Position numbers and translations under genes: made by a program
Notes under the pieces: generated by a model
What the model saw: only the letters and a program-made list of their open reading frames with translations
Told to the model about the DNA's origin: nothing
Database searches by the model: none
Source: Hippasteria phrygiana
Taxonomy: Eukaryota > Echinodermata > Asteroidea > Valvatida > Goniasteridae
DNA: 64,000 bases
Assembly (NCBI GenBank): GCA_037893225.1
Contig: JAZGUH010000451.1
Span: 452,001 to 516,000, forward strand
Direction of reading: 5' to 3'
Shown here: in pieces, positions 1-9,360 of the stretch
Layout: each line of letters begins with the position of its first letter
Position numbering within the stretch: the stretch's first letter is position 1

Positions 1-936
1 TTCATCTGAAAATTTGGCAAATGTTAAGCAGCCACAATGCAGTAAACGGGAGAACGCACACAGAGTTTATGGGAAGAAATTTGTTGCGAGGTTTGAATTT
101 TCTCGAAGAGTTCTCACGCTGTGAAGCTGGCGATGGTCTGAAATTGTTGCGCTAGATCTAAGCTACGCATAAGTGTGAAAATTACTGGATTTGGTCAATA
201 TACCATTCAATTATGAACAGGGAAAGGAGGGGCGTTCATCTGAAAATGTGGCAAACGTTAAGCAGCCACAATGCAGTAAACCGGAGAACGCACACAGAGT
301 TCACGGGAAGAAATTTGTTGCGAGGTTTGAATTTTCTCGAATAGTTCTAACGATGTGAAGCTGGCGATTGTCTCAAATTGTTGCGCTAGATCTAAGCTAC
401 TCATACGTGTGAAAATTGCTGTATTTGGTCAATATCCCATTAAATTATGAGCAGGGAAAGGAGGGGCGTTCATCTCAAAATGTGGCAAACGTTAAGCAGT
501 CACAATGCAGTAAACGGAAGAACGCAAACAGAGTTCACGTCAAGAAAATTGTTGCGAGGTTTGAATTTTCTCGAAGAGTTCTCAAGCTATGAAGCTGGCG
601 ATGGTCTCAAATTGTTGCGCTAGATCTAAGCTACCCATACGTATGAAAATTACTGGATTTGGTCAATATCCCATTCAATTATGAACAGGTAAAGGAGGGG
701 CGTTCATCTGAAAATGTGGAAAACGTTAAGCAGTCACAATGCAGTAAACGGAAGAACGCACACAGAGTTCACAGAAGGAAATTTGTTGCGAGGTTTGAAT
801 TTTCTCGAAGAGTTCTAACGCTGTGAAGCTGGCGATGGTCTGAAATTGTTGCGCTATATCTAAGCTACCCGTAAGTGTGAAAATTACTGGATTTGGTCAA
901 TATCCCATTAAATTATGAGCAGGGAAAGGAAGGGCG
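1..936 (+). repeat. Left-edge monomers A, B/D, E, F
   Basis: Four monomers. The second (235-468) begins as B (AAACCGGAG) and ends as D (CTCGAATAGTTC, GATTGTC), a chimera that drops one monomer. The third, E, has CTCAAGCTATG where other E copies read CTCACGCTATG. Compared with 1171-2340, this block equals A-B-D-E-F with B and D fused. Confidence 0.8.
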
Positions 937-1170
937 TTCATCTCAAAATTTGGCAAACGTTAAGCAGTCACAATGCAGAAAACGGAAGAACGCACACAGA
1001 GTTCACGAGAAGAAATTTGTTGCGAGGTTTAAATTTTCTCGAAGAGTTCTAACGCTGTGAAGCTGGCGATGGTCTCAAATTGTTGCGCTAGATCTAAGCT
1101 ACCCATACATGTGAAAATTGCTGTATTTGGTCAATATCCCATTCAATTATGAACAGGGAAAGGATGGGCG

Positions 1171-1404
1171 TTCATCTGAAAATTTGGCAAATGTTAAGCA
1201 GCCACAATGCAGTAAACGGGAGAACGCACACAGAGTTTATGGGAAGAAATTTGTTGCGAGGTTTGAATTTTCTCGAAGAGTTCTCACGCTGTGAAGCTGG
1301 CGATGGTCTGAAATTGTTGCGCTAGATCTAAGCTACGCATAAGTGTGAAAATTACTGGATTTGGTCAATATACCATTCAATTATGAACAGGGAAAGGAGG
1401 GGCG
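1171..1404 (+). repeat. Class A monomer (type copy)
   Basis: Class A is marked by GGCAAATGTT near the start, GAGTTTATGGG in place of GAGTTCACGGG, TTCTCACGCTGTG, GGTCTGAAAT, CTACGCATAAGTG and ATATACCATTC. Copies at 1-234 and 1171-1404 look identical. It usually follows G and precedes B or I. Other copies start at 6319, 9127, 11467, 14977, 17785, 19891, 21997 and 22699. Confidence 0.85.
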
Positions 1405-1638
1405 TTCATCTGAAAATGTGGCAAACGTTAAGCAGCCACAATGCAGTAAACCGGAGAACGCACACAGAGTTCACGGGAAGAAATTTTTTGCGAGGTTTGA
1501 ATTTTCTCGAAGAGTTCTAACGCTGTGAAGCTGGCGATGGTCTCAAATTGTTGCGCTAGATCTAAGCTACCCATACGAGTAAAAATTACTGGATTTGTTC
1601 AATATACCATTCAATTATGAACAGGGAAAGGAGGGGCG

Positions 1639-1872
1639 TTCATCTGAAAATTTGGCAAACGTTAAGCAGCCACAATGCAGTAAACGGGAGAACGCACACA
1701 GAGTTCACGGGAAGAACTTTGTTGCGAGGTTTGAATTTTCTCGAATAGTTCTAACGATGTGAAGCTGGCGATTGTCTCAAATTGTTGCGCTAGATCTAAG
1801 CTACTCATACGTGTGAAAATTGCTGTATTTGGTCAATATCCCATTAAATTATGAGCAGGGAAAGGAGGGGCG
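1639..1872 (+). repeat. Class D monomer, probable C/H fusion
   Basis: Class D is marked by GAAGAACTTTG, CTCGAATAGTTCTAACGATG and GCGATTGTCTC. Its first half matches C (AAAATTTGG, CAGCCAC, AAACGGG). Its last part matches H (CTACTCATACG, TTGCTG, ATTAAATTATGAGCAGG). It occupies the place of the C-H pair, so a cycle with D is one monomer shorter. Copies include 6787, 11935, 15445, 20359, 24103, 25507, 26677, 35804, 38144, 40717, 44459, 56861, 58967 and 61307. The fusion origin is my inference. Confidence 0.78.
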
Positions 1873-2106
1873 TTCATCTCAAAATGTGGCAAACGTTAAG
1901 CAGTCACAATGCAGTAAACGGAAGAACGCAAACAGAGTTCACGTCAAGAAAATTGTTGCGAGGTTTGAATTTTCTCGAAGAGTTCTCACGCTATGAAGCT
2001 GGCGATGGTCTCAAATTGTTGCGCTAGATCTAAGCTACCCATACGTATGAAAATTACTGGATTTGGTCAATATCCCATTCAATTATGAACAGGTAAAGGA
2101 GGGGCG
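1873..2106 (+). repeat. Class E monomer (type copy)
   Basis: Class E is marked by CTCAAAATGTGG, GCAAACAGAGTTCACGTC (CACACAGAGTTCACGGG elsewhere), AAGAAAATTGTTG and CTCACGCTATG. It commonly ends in GAACAGGTAAAGG and is followed by F. Copies at 42587, 49841, 54989, 60605 and 62945 have AAAATTTTTGCG instead. The copies at 20593 and 35102 have CTATATC instead of CTAGATC, suggesting exchange with F. Confidence 0.85.
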
Positions 2107-2340
2107 TTCATCTGAAAATGTGGAAAACGTTAAGCAGTCACAATGCAGTAAACGGAAGAACGCACACAGAGTTCACAGAAGGAAATTTGTTGCGAGGTTT
2201 GAATTTTCTCGAAGAGTTCTAACGCTGTGAAGCTGGCGATGGTCTGAAATTGTTGCGCTATATCTAAGCTACCCGTAAGTGTGAAAATTACTGGATTTGG
2301 TCAATATCCCATTAAATTATGAGCAGGGAAAGGAGGGGCG
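2107..2340 (+). repeat. Class F monomer (type copy)
   Basis: Class F is marked by GTGGAAAACGTT, TTCACAGAAGGAAATTTG, GGTCTGAAAT, CGCTATATCTAAG (losing the AGATCT palindrome), CTACCCGTAAGTG and GAGCAGGG. It lies between E and G in almost every cycle. The copies at 37442 and 40015 share CCGTAATTGTG. Those at 42821, 47502, 50075, 52650, 55223 and 57329 share TTTCTAGAAG. Confidence 0.85.
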
Positions 2341-2574
2341 TTCATCTCAAAATGTGGCAAACGTTAAGCAGTCACAATGCAGAAAACGGAAGAACGCACA
2401 CAGAGTTCACGGGAAGAAATTTGTTGCGAGGTTTAAATTTTCTGGAAGAGTTCTAACGCTGTGAAGCTGGCGATGGTCTCAAATTGTTGCGCTAGATCTA
2501 AGCTACCCATACGTGTGAAAATTGCTGTATTTGGTCAATATCCCATTCAATTATGAACAGGGAAAGGAGGGGCG
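2341..2574 (+). repeat. Class G monomer (type copy)
   Basis: Class G is marked by GCAGAAAACGGAAG, GAGGTTTAAATTTTC, and an end with TTGCTGTATTTGG, often followed by GGATGGGCG. The copies at 2341 and 12637 share TTCTGGAAG. The copies starting at 38846, 41419, 48672 and 53820 are 233 bp because CACGGGAAGAAATTTG is shortened to CACGGGAAAAATTTG. The copies at 43055, 47736, 50309, 52884, 55457 and 57563 have ATGAAGAAAACGG. Confidence 0.85.
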
Positions 2575-2808
2575 TTCATCTGAAAATGTGGCAAACGTTA
2601 AGCAGCCACAATGCAGTAAACCGGAGAACGCACACAGAGTTCACGGGAAGAAATTTTTTGAGAGGTTCGAATTTTCTCGAAGAGTTCTAACGCTGTGAAG
2701 CTGGCGATGGTCTCAAATTGTTGCGCTAGATCTAAGCTACCCCTACGTGTAAAAATTACTGGATTTGTTCAATATACCATTCAATTATGAACAGGGAAAG
2801 GAGGGGCG
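2575..2808 (+). repeat. Class B monomer (type copy)
   Basis: Class B is marked by TAAACCGGAG instead of TAAACGGGAG, by a T-run reading AAATTTTTTGAGAGG, and by a 3' part reading GTGTAAAAATTACTGG then TTTGTTCAATATACC. The copies at 2575 and 3979 also share GGTTCGAA and CCCCTACG. Those at 3511, 4915 and 13573 share CACGGAAAG and TTCTAGAAG. Class I is closely related. Confidence 0.85.
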
Positions 2809-3042
2809 TTCATCTGAAAATTTGGCAAACGTTAAGCAGCCACAATGCAGTAAACGGGAGAACGCACACAGAGTTCACGGGAAGAAATTTGTTGCGAGGT
2901 TTGAATTTTCTCGAAGAGTTCTAACGCTGTGAAGCTAGCGATGGTCTCAAATTGTTGCGCTAGATCTAAGCTACCCATACGTGTGAAAATTACTGGATTT
3001 GGTCAATATCCAAGTAAATTATGAACAGGGAAAGGAGGGGCG
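2809..3042 (+). repeat. Class C monomer (type copy)
   Basis: Class C is marked by AAGCTAGCGATGG, which breaks the otherwise conserved AGCTGGCGAT and creates GCTAGC, and by an end reading CAGTAAATTATGAACAGG (CAAGTAAATT in the copies at 2809, 4213 and 13105). It sits between B or I and H. Copies include 7957, 9595, 16615, 18253, 36740, 39313, 41885, 43757, 46799, 49139, 51947, 54287, 56159, 58265 and 63647. Confidence 0.85.
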
Positions 3043-3276
3043 TTCATTTGAAAATGTGGCAAACGTTAAGCAGTCACAATGCAATAAACGGGAGAACGCA
3101 CACAGAGTTCACGGGAAGAAATTAGTTGCGAGGTTTGAATTTTCTCGAAGAGTTCTAACGCTATGAAGCTGGCGATGGTCTCAAATTGTTGCGCTAGATC
3201 TAAGCTACTCATACGTGTGAAAATTGCTGGATTTGGTCAATATCCCATTAAATTATGAACAGGGAGAGGAGGGGCG
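3043..3276 (+). repeat. Class H monomer (type copy)
   Basis: Class H is marked by TTCATTTGAAAATG, CAATGCAATAAACGGG, AAGAAATTAGTTGCG, CTAACGCTATG, CTACTCATACG and TTGCTGGATTT. It follows C. Copies at 43991, 47034, 52182, 56393 and 58499 carry AATAAACAGGAG. Copies starting at 42119, 49373 and 54521 turn into class A in their second half; the terminal partial copy at 63881 begins the same switch (CTCACGCT). Confidence 0.85.
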
Positions 3277-3510
3277 TTCATCTGAAAATGTGGCAAACGT
3301 TAAGCAGTCACAATGAAGTAAACGGGAGAACGCACATAGAGTTTATGGGAAGAAATTTGTTGCGAGGTTTGAATTTTCTCGAAGAGTTATCACGCTGTGA
3401 AGCTGGCGATGGTCTGAAATTGTTGCGCTAGATCTAAGCTACGCATAAGTGTGAAAATTACTGGATTTGGTCAATATACCATTCAATTATGAACAGGGAA
3501 AGGAGGGGCG
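3277..3510 (+). repeat. Class A' monomer (type copy)
   Basis: A' keeps the class A TTTATGGG and CTACGCATAAGTG signatures, but its first part has AAAATGTGG, CAGTCAC and ATGAAGTAAACGGG. It always follows an H monomer ending in GGGAGAGG. Copies start at 3277, 4681, 44225, 56627, 58733 and 61073. The two early copies share CATAGAG and GTTATCACG, which the later ones lack. Related chimeras start at 47268 and 52416. Confidence 0.8.
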
Positions 3511-3978
3511 TTCATCTGAAAATGTGGCAAACGTTAAGCAGCCACAATGCAGTAAACCGGAGAACGCACACAGAGTTCACGGAAAGAAATTTTTTGAGAG
3601 GTTTGAATTTTCTAGAAGAGTTCTAACGCTGTGAAGCTGGCGATGGTCTCAAATTGTTGCGCTAGATCTAAGCTACCCATACGTGTAAAAATTACTGGAT
3701 TTGTTCAATATACCATTCAATTATGAGCAGGGAAAGGAGGGGCGTTCATCTCAAAATGTGGCAAACGTTAAGCAGTCACAATGCAGTAAACGGAAGAACG
3801 CAAACAGAGTTCACGTCAAGAAAATTGTTGCGAGGTTTGAATTTTCTCGAAGAGTTCTCACGCTATGAAGCTGGCGATGGTCTCAAATTGTTGCGCTAGA
3901 TCTAAGCTACCCATACGAGTGAAAATTACTGGATTTGGTCAATATCCCATTCAATTATGAACAGGGAAAGGAGGGGCG

Positions 3979-5382
3979 TTCATCTGAAAATGTGGCAAAC
4001 GTTAAGCAGCCACAATGCAGTAAACCGGAGAACGCACACAGAGTTCACGGGAAGAAATTTTTTGAGAGGTTCGAATTTTCTCGAAGAGTTCTAACGCTGT
4101 GAAGCTGGCGATGGTCTCAAATTGTTGCGCTAGATCTAAGCTACCCCTACGTGTAAAAATTACTGGATTTGTTCAATATACCATTCAATTATGAACAGGG
4201 AAAGGAGGGGCGTTCATCTGAAAATTTGGCAAACGTTAAGCAGCCACAATGCAGTAAACGGGAGAACGCACACAGAGTTCACGGGAAGAAATTTGTTGCG
4301 AGGTTTGAATTTTCTCGAAGAGTTCTAACGCTGTGAAGCTAGCGATGGTCTCAAATTGTTGCGCTAGATCTAAGCTACCCATACGTGTGAAAATTACTGG
4401 ATTTGGTCAATATCCAAGTAAATTATGAACAGGGAAAGGAGGGGCGTTCATTTGAAAATGTGGCAAACGTTAAGCAGTCACAATGCAATAAACGGGAGAA
4501 CGCACACAGAGTTCACGGGAAGAAATTAGTTGCGAGGTTTGAATTTTCTCGAAGAGTTCTAACGCTATGAAGCTGGCGATGGTCTCAAATTGTTGCGCTA
4601 GATCTAAGCTACTCATACGTGTGAAAATTGCTGGATTTGGTCAATATCCCATTAAATTATGAACAGGGAGAGGAGGGGCGTTCATCTGAAAATGTGGCAA
4701 ACGTTAAGCAGTCACAATGAAGTAAACGGGAGAACGCACATAGAGTTTATGGGAAGAAATTTGTTGCGAGGTTTGAATTTTCTCGAAGAGTTATCACGCT
4801 GTGAAGCTGGCGATGGTCTGAAATTGTTGCGCTAGATCTAAGCTACGCATAAGTGTGAAAATTACTGGATTTGGTCAATATACCATTCAATTATGAACAG
4901 GGAAAGGAGGGGCGTTCATCTGAAAATGTGGCAAACGTTAAGCAGCCACAATGCAGTAAACCGGAGAACGCACACAGAGTTCACGGAAAGAAATTTTTTG
5001 AGAGGTTTGAATTTTCTAGAAGAGTTCTAACGCTGTGAAGCTGGCGATGGTCTCAAATTGTTGCGCTAGATCTAAGCTACCCATACGTGTAAAAATTACT
5101 GGATTTGTTCAATATACCATTCAATTATGAGCAGGGAAAGGAGGGGCGTTCATCTCAAAATGTGGCAAACGTTAAGCAGTCACAATGCAGTAAACGGAAG
5201 AACGCAAACAGAGTTCACGTCAAGAAAATTGTTGCGAGGTTTGAATTTTCTCGAAGAGTTCTCACGCTATGAAGCTGGCGATGGTCTCAAATTGTTGCGC
5301 TAGATCTAAGCTACCCATACGAGTGAAAATTACTGGATTTGGTCAATATCCCATTCAATTATGAACAGGTAAAGGAGGGGCG
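3979..5382 (+). repeat. Six-monomer unit B-C-H-A'-B-E, copy 2
   Basis: Direct tandem copy of the preceding 1404 bp. By eye the copies differ mainly at the end, where this one has GAACAGGTAAAGG and copy 1 has GAACAGGGAAAGG. Confidence 0.88.
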
Positions 5383-7722
5383 TTCATCTGAAAATGTGGA
5401 AAACGTTAAGCAGTCACAATGCAGTAAACGGAAGAACGCACACAGAGTTCACAGAAGGAAATTTGTTGCGAGGTTTGAATTTTCTCGAAGAGTTCTAACG
5501 CTGTGAAGCTGGCGATGGTCTGAAATTGTTGCGCTATATCTAAGCTACGCATAAGTGTGAAAATTACTGGATTTGGTCAATATACCATTCAATTATGAAC
5601 AGGGAAAGGAGGGGCGTTCATCTGAAAATGTGGCAAACGTTAAGCAGCCACAATGCAGAAAACGGAAGAACGCACACAGAGTTCACGGGAAGAAATTTGT
5701 TGCGAGGTTTAAATTTTCTCGAAGAGTTCTAACGATGTGAAGCTGGCGATGGTCTCAAATTGTTGCGCTAGATCTAAGCTACCCATACGTGTGAAAATTG
5801 CTGTATTTGGTCAATATCCCATTCAATTATGAACAGGGAAAGGATGGGCGTTCATCTGAAAATTTGGCAAATGTTAAGCAGTCACAATGCAGTAAACGGG
5901 AGAATGCACACAGAGTTTATGGGAAGACATTTGTTGCGAGGTTTGAATTTTCTCGAAGAGTTCTAACGCTGTGAAGCTGGCGATGGTCTCAAATTGTTGC
6001 GCTAGATCTAAGCTACCCATACGTGTGAAAATTGCTGTATTTGGTCAATATCCCATTAAATTATGAACAGGTAAAGGAGGGGCGTTCATCTGAAAATGTG
6101 GAAAACGTTAAGCAGTCACAATGCAGTAAACGGAAGAACGCACACAGAGTTCACAGAAGGAAATTTGTTACGAGGTTTGAATTTTCTCGAAGAGTTCTAA
6201 CGCTGTGAAGCTGGCGATGGTCTGAAATTGTTGCGCTATATCTAAGCTACCCGTAAGTGTGAAAATTACTGGATTTGGTCAATATCCCATTCAATTATGA
6301 ACAGGGAAAGGATGGGCGTTCATCTGAAAATTTGGCAAATGTTAAGCAGCCACAATGCAGTAAACGGGAGAACGCACACAGAGTTTATGGGAAGAAATTT
6401 GTTGCGAGGTTTGAATTTTCTCGAAGAGTTCTCACGCTGTGAAGCTGGCGATGGTCTGAAATTGTTGCGCTAGATCTAAGCTACGCATAAGTGTGAAAAT
6501 TACTGGATTTGGTCAATATACCATTCAATTATGAACAGGGAAAGGAGGGGCGTTCATCTGAAAATGTGGCAAACGTTAAGCAGCCACAATGCAGTAAACC
6601 GGAGAACGCACACAGAGTTCACGGGAAGAAATTTTTTGAGAGGTTTGAATTTTCTCGAAGAGTTCTAACGCTGTGAAGCTGGCGATGGTCTCAAATTGTT
6701 GCGCTAGATCTAAGCTACCCATACGTGTAAAAATTACTGGATTTGTTCAATATACCATTCAATTATGAACAGGGAAAGGAGGGGCGTTCATCTGAAAATT
6801 TGGCAAACGTTAAGCAGCCACAATGCAGTAAACGGGAGAACGCACACAGAGTTCACGGGAAGAACTTTGTTGCGAGGTTTGAATTTTCTCGAATAGTTCT
6901 AACGATGTGAAGCTGGCGATTGTCTCAAATTGTTGCGCTAGATCTAAGCTACTCATACGTGTGAAAATTGCTGGATTTGGTCAATATCCCATTACATTAT
7001 GAGCAGGGAAAGGAGGGGCGTTCATCTCAAAATGTGGCAAACGTTAAGCAGTCACAATGCAGTAAACGGAAGAACGCAAACAGAGTTCACGTCAAGAAAA
7101 TTGTTGCGAGGTTTGAATTTTCTCGAAGAGTTCTCACGCTATGAAGCTGGCGATGGTCTCAAATTGTTGCGCTAGATCTAAGCTACCCATACGTGTGAAA
7201 ATTACTGGATTTGGTCAATATCCCATTCAATTATGAGCAGGGAAAGGAGGGGCGTTCATCTCAAAATGTGGCAAACGTTAAGCAGTCACAATGCAGAAAA
7301 CGGAAGAACGCACACAGAGTTCACGGGAAGAAATTTGTTGCGAGGTTTAAATTTTCTCGAAGAGTTCTAACGCTGTGAAGCTGGCGATGGTCTCAAATTG
7401 TTGCGCTAGATCTAAGCTACCCATACGTGTGAAAATTGCTGTATTTGGTCAATATCCCATTCAATTATGAACAGGGAAAGGATGGGCGTTCATCTGAAAA
7501 TTTGGCAAATGTTAAGCAGCCACAATGCAGTAAACGGGAGAACGCACACAGAGTTTATGGGAAGACATTTGTTGCGAGGTTTGAATTTTCTCGAAGAGTT
7601 CTAACGCTGTGAAGCTGGCGATGGTCTCAAATTGTTGCGCTAGATCTAAGCTACCCATACGTGTGAAAATTGCTGTATTTGGTCAATATCCCATTAAATT
7701 ATGAACAGGGAAAGGAGGGGCG
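5383..7722 (+). repeat. Ten mixed monomers with two chimeras
   Basis: Order: F/A, B/G, A2, F, A, B, D, E, G, A2. The monomer at 5383 starts as F and ends as A (CTATATC followed by CTACGCATAAGTG). The next starts like B (CAGCCAC) and continues as G (GCAGAAAACGG). The A2 at 5851 has GAGAATGCAC, the F at 6085 has TTGTTACGAGG and the D at 6787 ends in ATTACATTATG. All three marks recur 8658 bp downstream. Confidence 0.82.
7489..7722 (+). repeat. Class A2 monomer (type copy)
   Basis: A2 begins like class A (AAATGTT, TTTATGGG) but has GGGAAGACATTTG, CTAACGCTGTG, GGTCTCAAAT and a G-like end with TTGCTGTATTT. It therefore looks like an A-to-G fusion that became a stable class. Copies start at 5851, 7489, 14509, 16147, 21295, 25039, 27614, 29019, 31125, 36272, 43289, 45395, 46331, 50543, 51479, 55691 and 57797. 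Confidence 0.8.
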
Positions 7723-7956
7723 TTCATCTGAAAATGCGGCAAACGTTAAGCAGTCACAATGCAGTAAACGGGAGAACGCACACAGAGTTCACGGGAAGAA
7801 ATTTTTTGAGAGGTTTGCATTTTCTCGAAGAGTTCTAACGCTGTGAAGCTGGCGATGGTCTCAAATTGTTGCGCTAGATCTAAGCTACCCATACGTGTAA
7901 AAATTACTGGATTTGTTCAATATACCATTCAATTATGAACAGGGAAAGGAGGGGCG
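7723..7956 (+). repeat. Class I monomer (type copy)
   Basis: Class I resembles B (T-run, GAGAGG, GTAAAAATTACTGG, TTTGTTC) but has CAGTCAC, AAACGGGAG and GAGGTTTGCATTTTC. It takes the B position in the seven-monomer cycle. Later copies (43523, 46565, 51713, 55925, 58031) have GAATTTTTTTGAG with CTCTAAG or CTCCAAG. The type copy has AATGCGG where other copies have AATGTGG. Confidence 0.85.
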
Positions 7957-9360
7957 TTCATCTGAAAATTTGGCAAACGTTAAGCAGCCACAATGCAGTA
8001 AACGGGAGAACGCACACAGAGTTCACGGGAAGAAATTTGTTGCGAGGTTTGAATTTTCTCGAAGAGTTCTAACGCTGTGAAGCTAGCGATGGTCTCAAAT
8101 TGTTGCGCTAGATCTAAGCTACTCATACGTGTGAAAATTACTGGATTTGGTCAATATCCCAGTAAATTATGAACAGGGAAAGGAGGGGCGTTCATTTGAA
8201 AATGTGGCAAACGTTAAGCAGTCACAATGCAATAAACGGGAGAACGCACACAGAGTTCACGGGAAGAAATTAGTTGCGAGGTTTGAATTTTCTCGAAGAG
8301 TTCTAACGCTATGAAGCTGGCGATGGTCTCAAATTGTTGCGCTAGATCTAAGCTACTCATACGTGTGAAAATTGCTGGATTTGGTCAATATCCCATTAAA
8401 TTATGAGCAGGGAAAGGAGGGGCGTTCATCTCAAAATGTGGCAAACGTTAAGCAGTCACAATGCAGTAAACGGAAGAACGCAAACAGAGTTCACGTCAAG
8501 AAAATTGTTGCGAGGTTTGAATTTTCTCGAAGAGTTCTCACGCTATGAAGCTGGCGATGGTCTCAAATTGTTGCGCTAGATCTAAGCTACCCATACGTGT
8601 GCAAATTACTGGATTTGGTCAATATCCCATTCAATTATGAACAGGTAAAGGAGGGGCGTTCATCTGAAAATATGGAAAACGTTAAGCAGTCACAATGCAG
8701 TAAACGGAAGAACGCACACAGAGTTCACAGAAGGAAATTTGTTGCGAGGTTTGAATTTTCTCGAAGAGTTCTAACGCTGTGAAGCTGGCGATGGTCTGAA
8801 ATTGTTGCGCTATATCTAAGCTACCCGTAAGTGTGAAAATTACTGGATTTGGTCAATATCCCATTAAATTATGAGCAGGGAAAGGAGGGGCGTTCATCTC
8901 AAAATGTGGCAAACGTTAAGCAGTCACAATGCAGAAAACGGAAGAACGCACACAGAGTTCACGGGAAGAAATTTGTTGCGAGGTTTAAATTTTCTCGAAG
9001 AGTTCTAACGCTGTGAAGCTGGCGATGGTCTCAAATTGTTGCGCTAGATCTAAGCTACCCATACGTGTGAAAATTGCTGTATTTGGTCAATATCCCATTC
9101 AATTATGAACAGGGAAAGGATGGGCGTTCATCTGAAAATTTGGCAAATGTTAAGCAGCCACAATGCAGTAAACGGGAGAACGCACACAGAGTTTATGGGA
9201 AGAAATTTGTTGCGAGGTTTGAATTTTCTCGAAGAGTTCTCACGCTGTGAAGCTGGCGATGGTCTGAAATTGTTGCGCTAGATCTAAGCTACGCATAAGT
9301 GTGAAAATTACTGGATTTGGTCAATATACCATTCAATTATGAACAGGGAAAGGAGGGGCG
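7723..9360 (+). repeat. Seven-monomer unit I-C-H-E-F-G-A, copy 1
   Basis: 1638 bp, the fullest cycle in the window and my best candidate for the ancestral higher-order repeat. It holds seven distinct classes with no fusion monomer. The F part follows an E end reading GTGTGCAAATTACTGG, where a single base removes the usual TGA. Confidence 0.88.

Larger units (their letters stand above)
937..2574 (+). repeat. Cycle G-A-B-D-E-F-G
   Basis: Seven monomers showing the six-class cycle A-B-D-E-F-G once, preceded by another G. Private markers are CACGAGAAG and CCATACATGTG in the first G, TTTTTTGCGAGG and CATACGAGTAAAA in B, CATACGTATG in E and TTCTGGAAG in the last G. All reappear at 11.25-12.87 kb, which ties this block to a long-range duplication. 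Confidence 0.82.
2575..3978 (+). repeat. Six-monomer unit B-C-H-A'-B-E, copy 1
   Basis: 1404 bp. Private markers are GGTTCGAATTTTC, CCCCTACGTG, TATCCAAGTAAATT, CATAGAGTTTATG, GTTATCACG and CACGGAAAG. Each recurs 1404 bp downstream. The first B and the second B are different sub-classes, so this is a true higher-order unit and not a simple repeat. Confidence 0.88.

Noticed and set aside
41..52. Possible CENP-B box around TAAACGGGA
   Set aside because: Only the AnnCGGG half fits. The TTCG half is absent (AATG stands there), and classes B, E, F, G and K lack CGGG in this place.
215..232. G-quadruplex in the purine tract
   Set aside because: Only three G-tracts of uneven length (GGG, GG, GGGG) are close together; a stable four-tract motif is not evident.
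221..234. AAAGGAGG resembling a ribosome binding site in each monomer
   Set aside because: It is present in nearly every copy without a long frame at a suitable distance. It is part of the purine-rich tract of a eukaryotic satellite.
8597..8782. 61-codon open frame, repeated at 17,255-17,440
   Set aside because: It lies in a satellite monomer, depends on one substitution that removes a stop, starts at GTG, and its product is only the translation of the repeat. The second copy is explained by the 8658-bp duplication.
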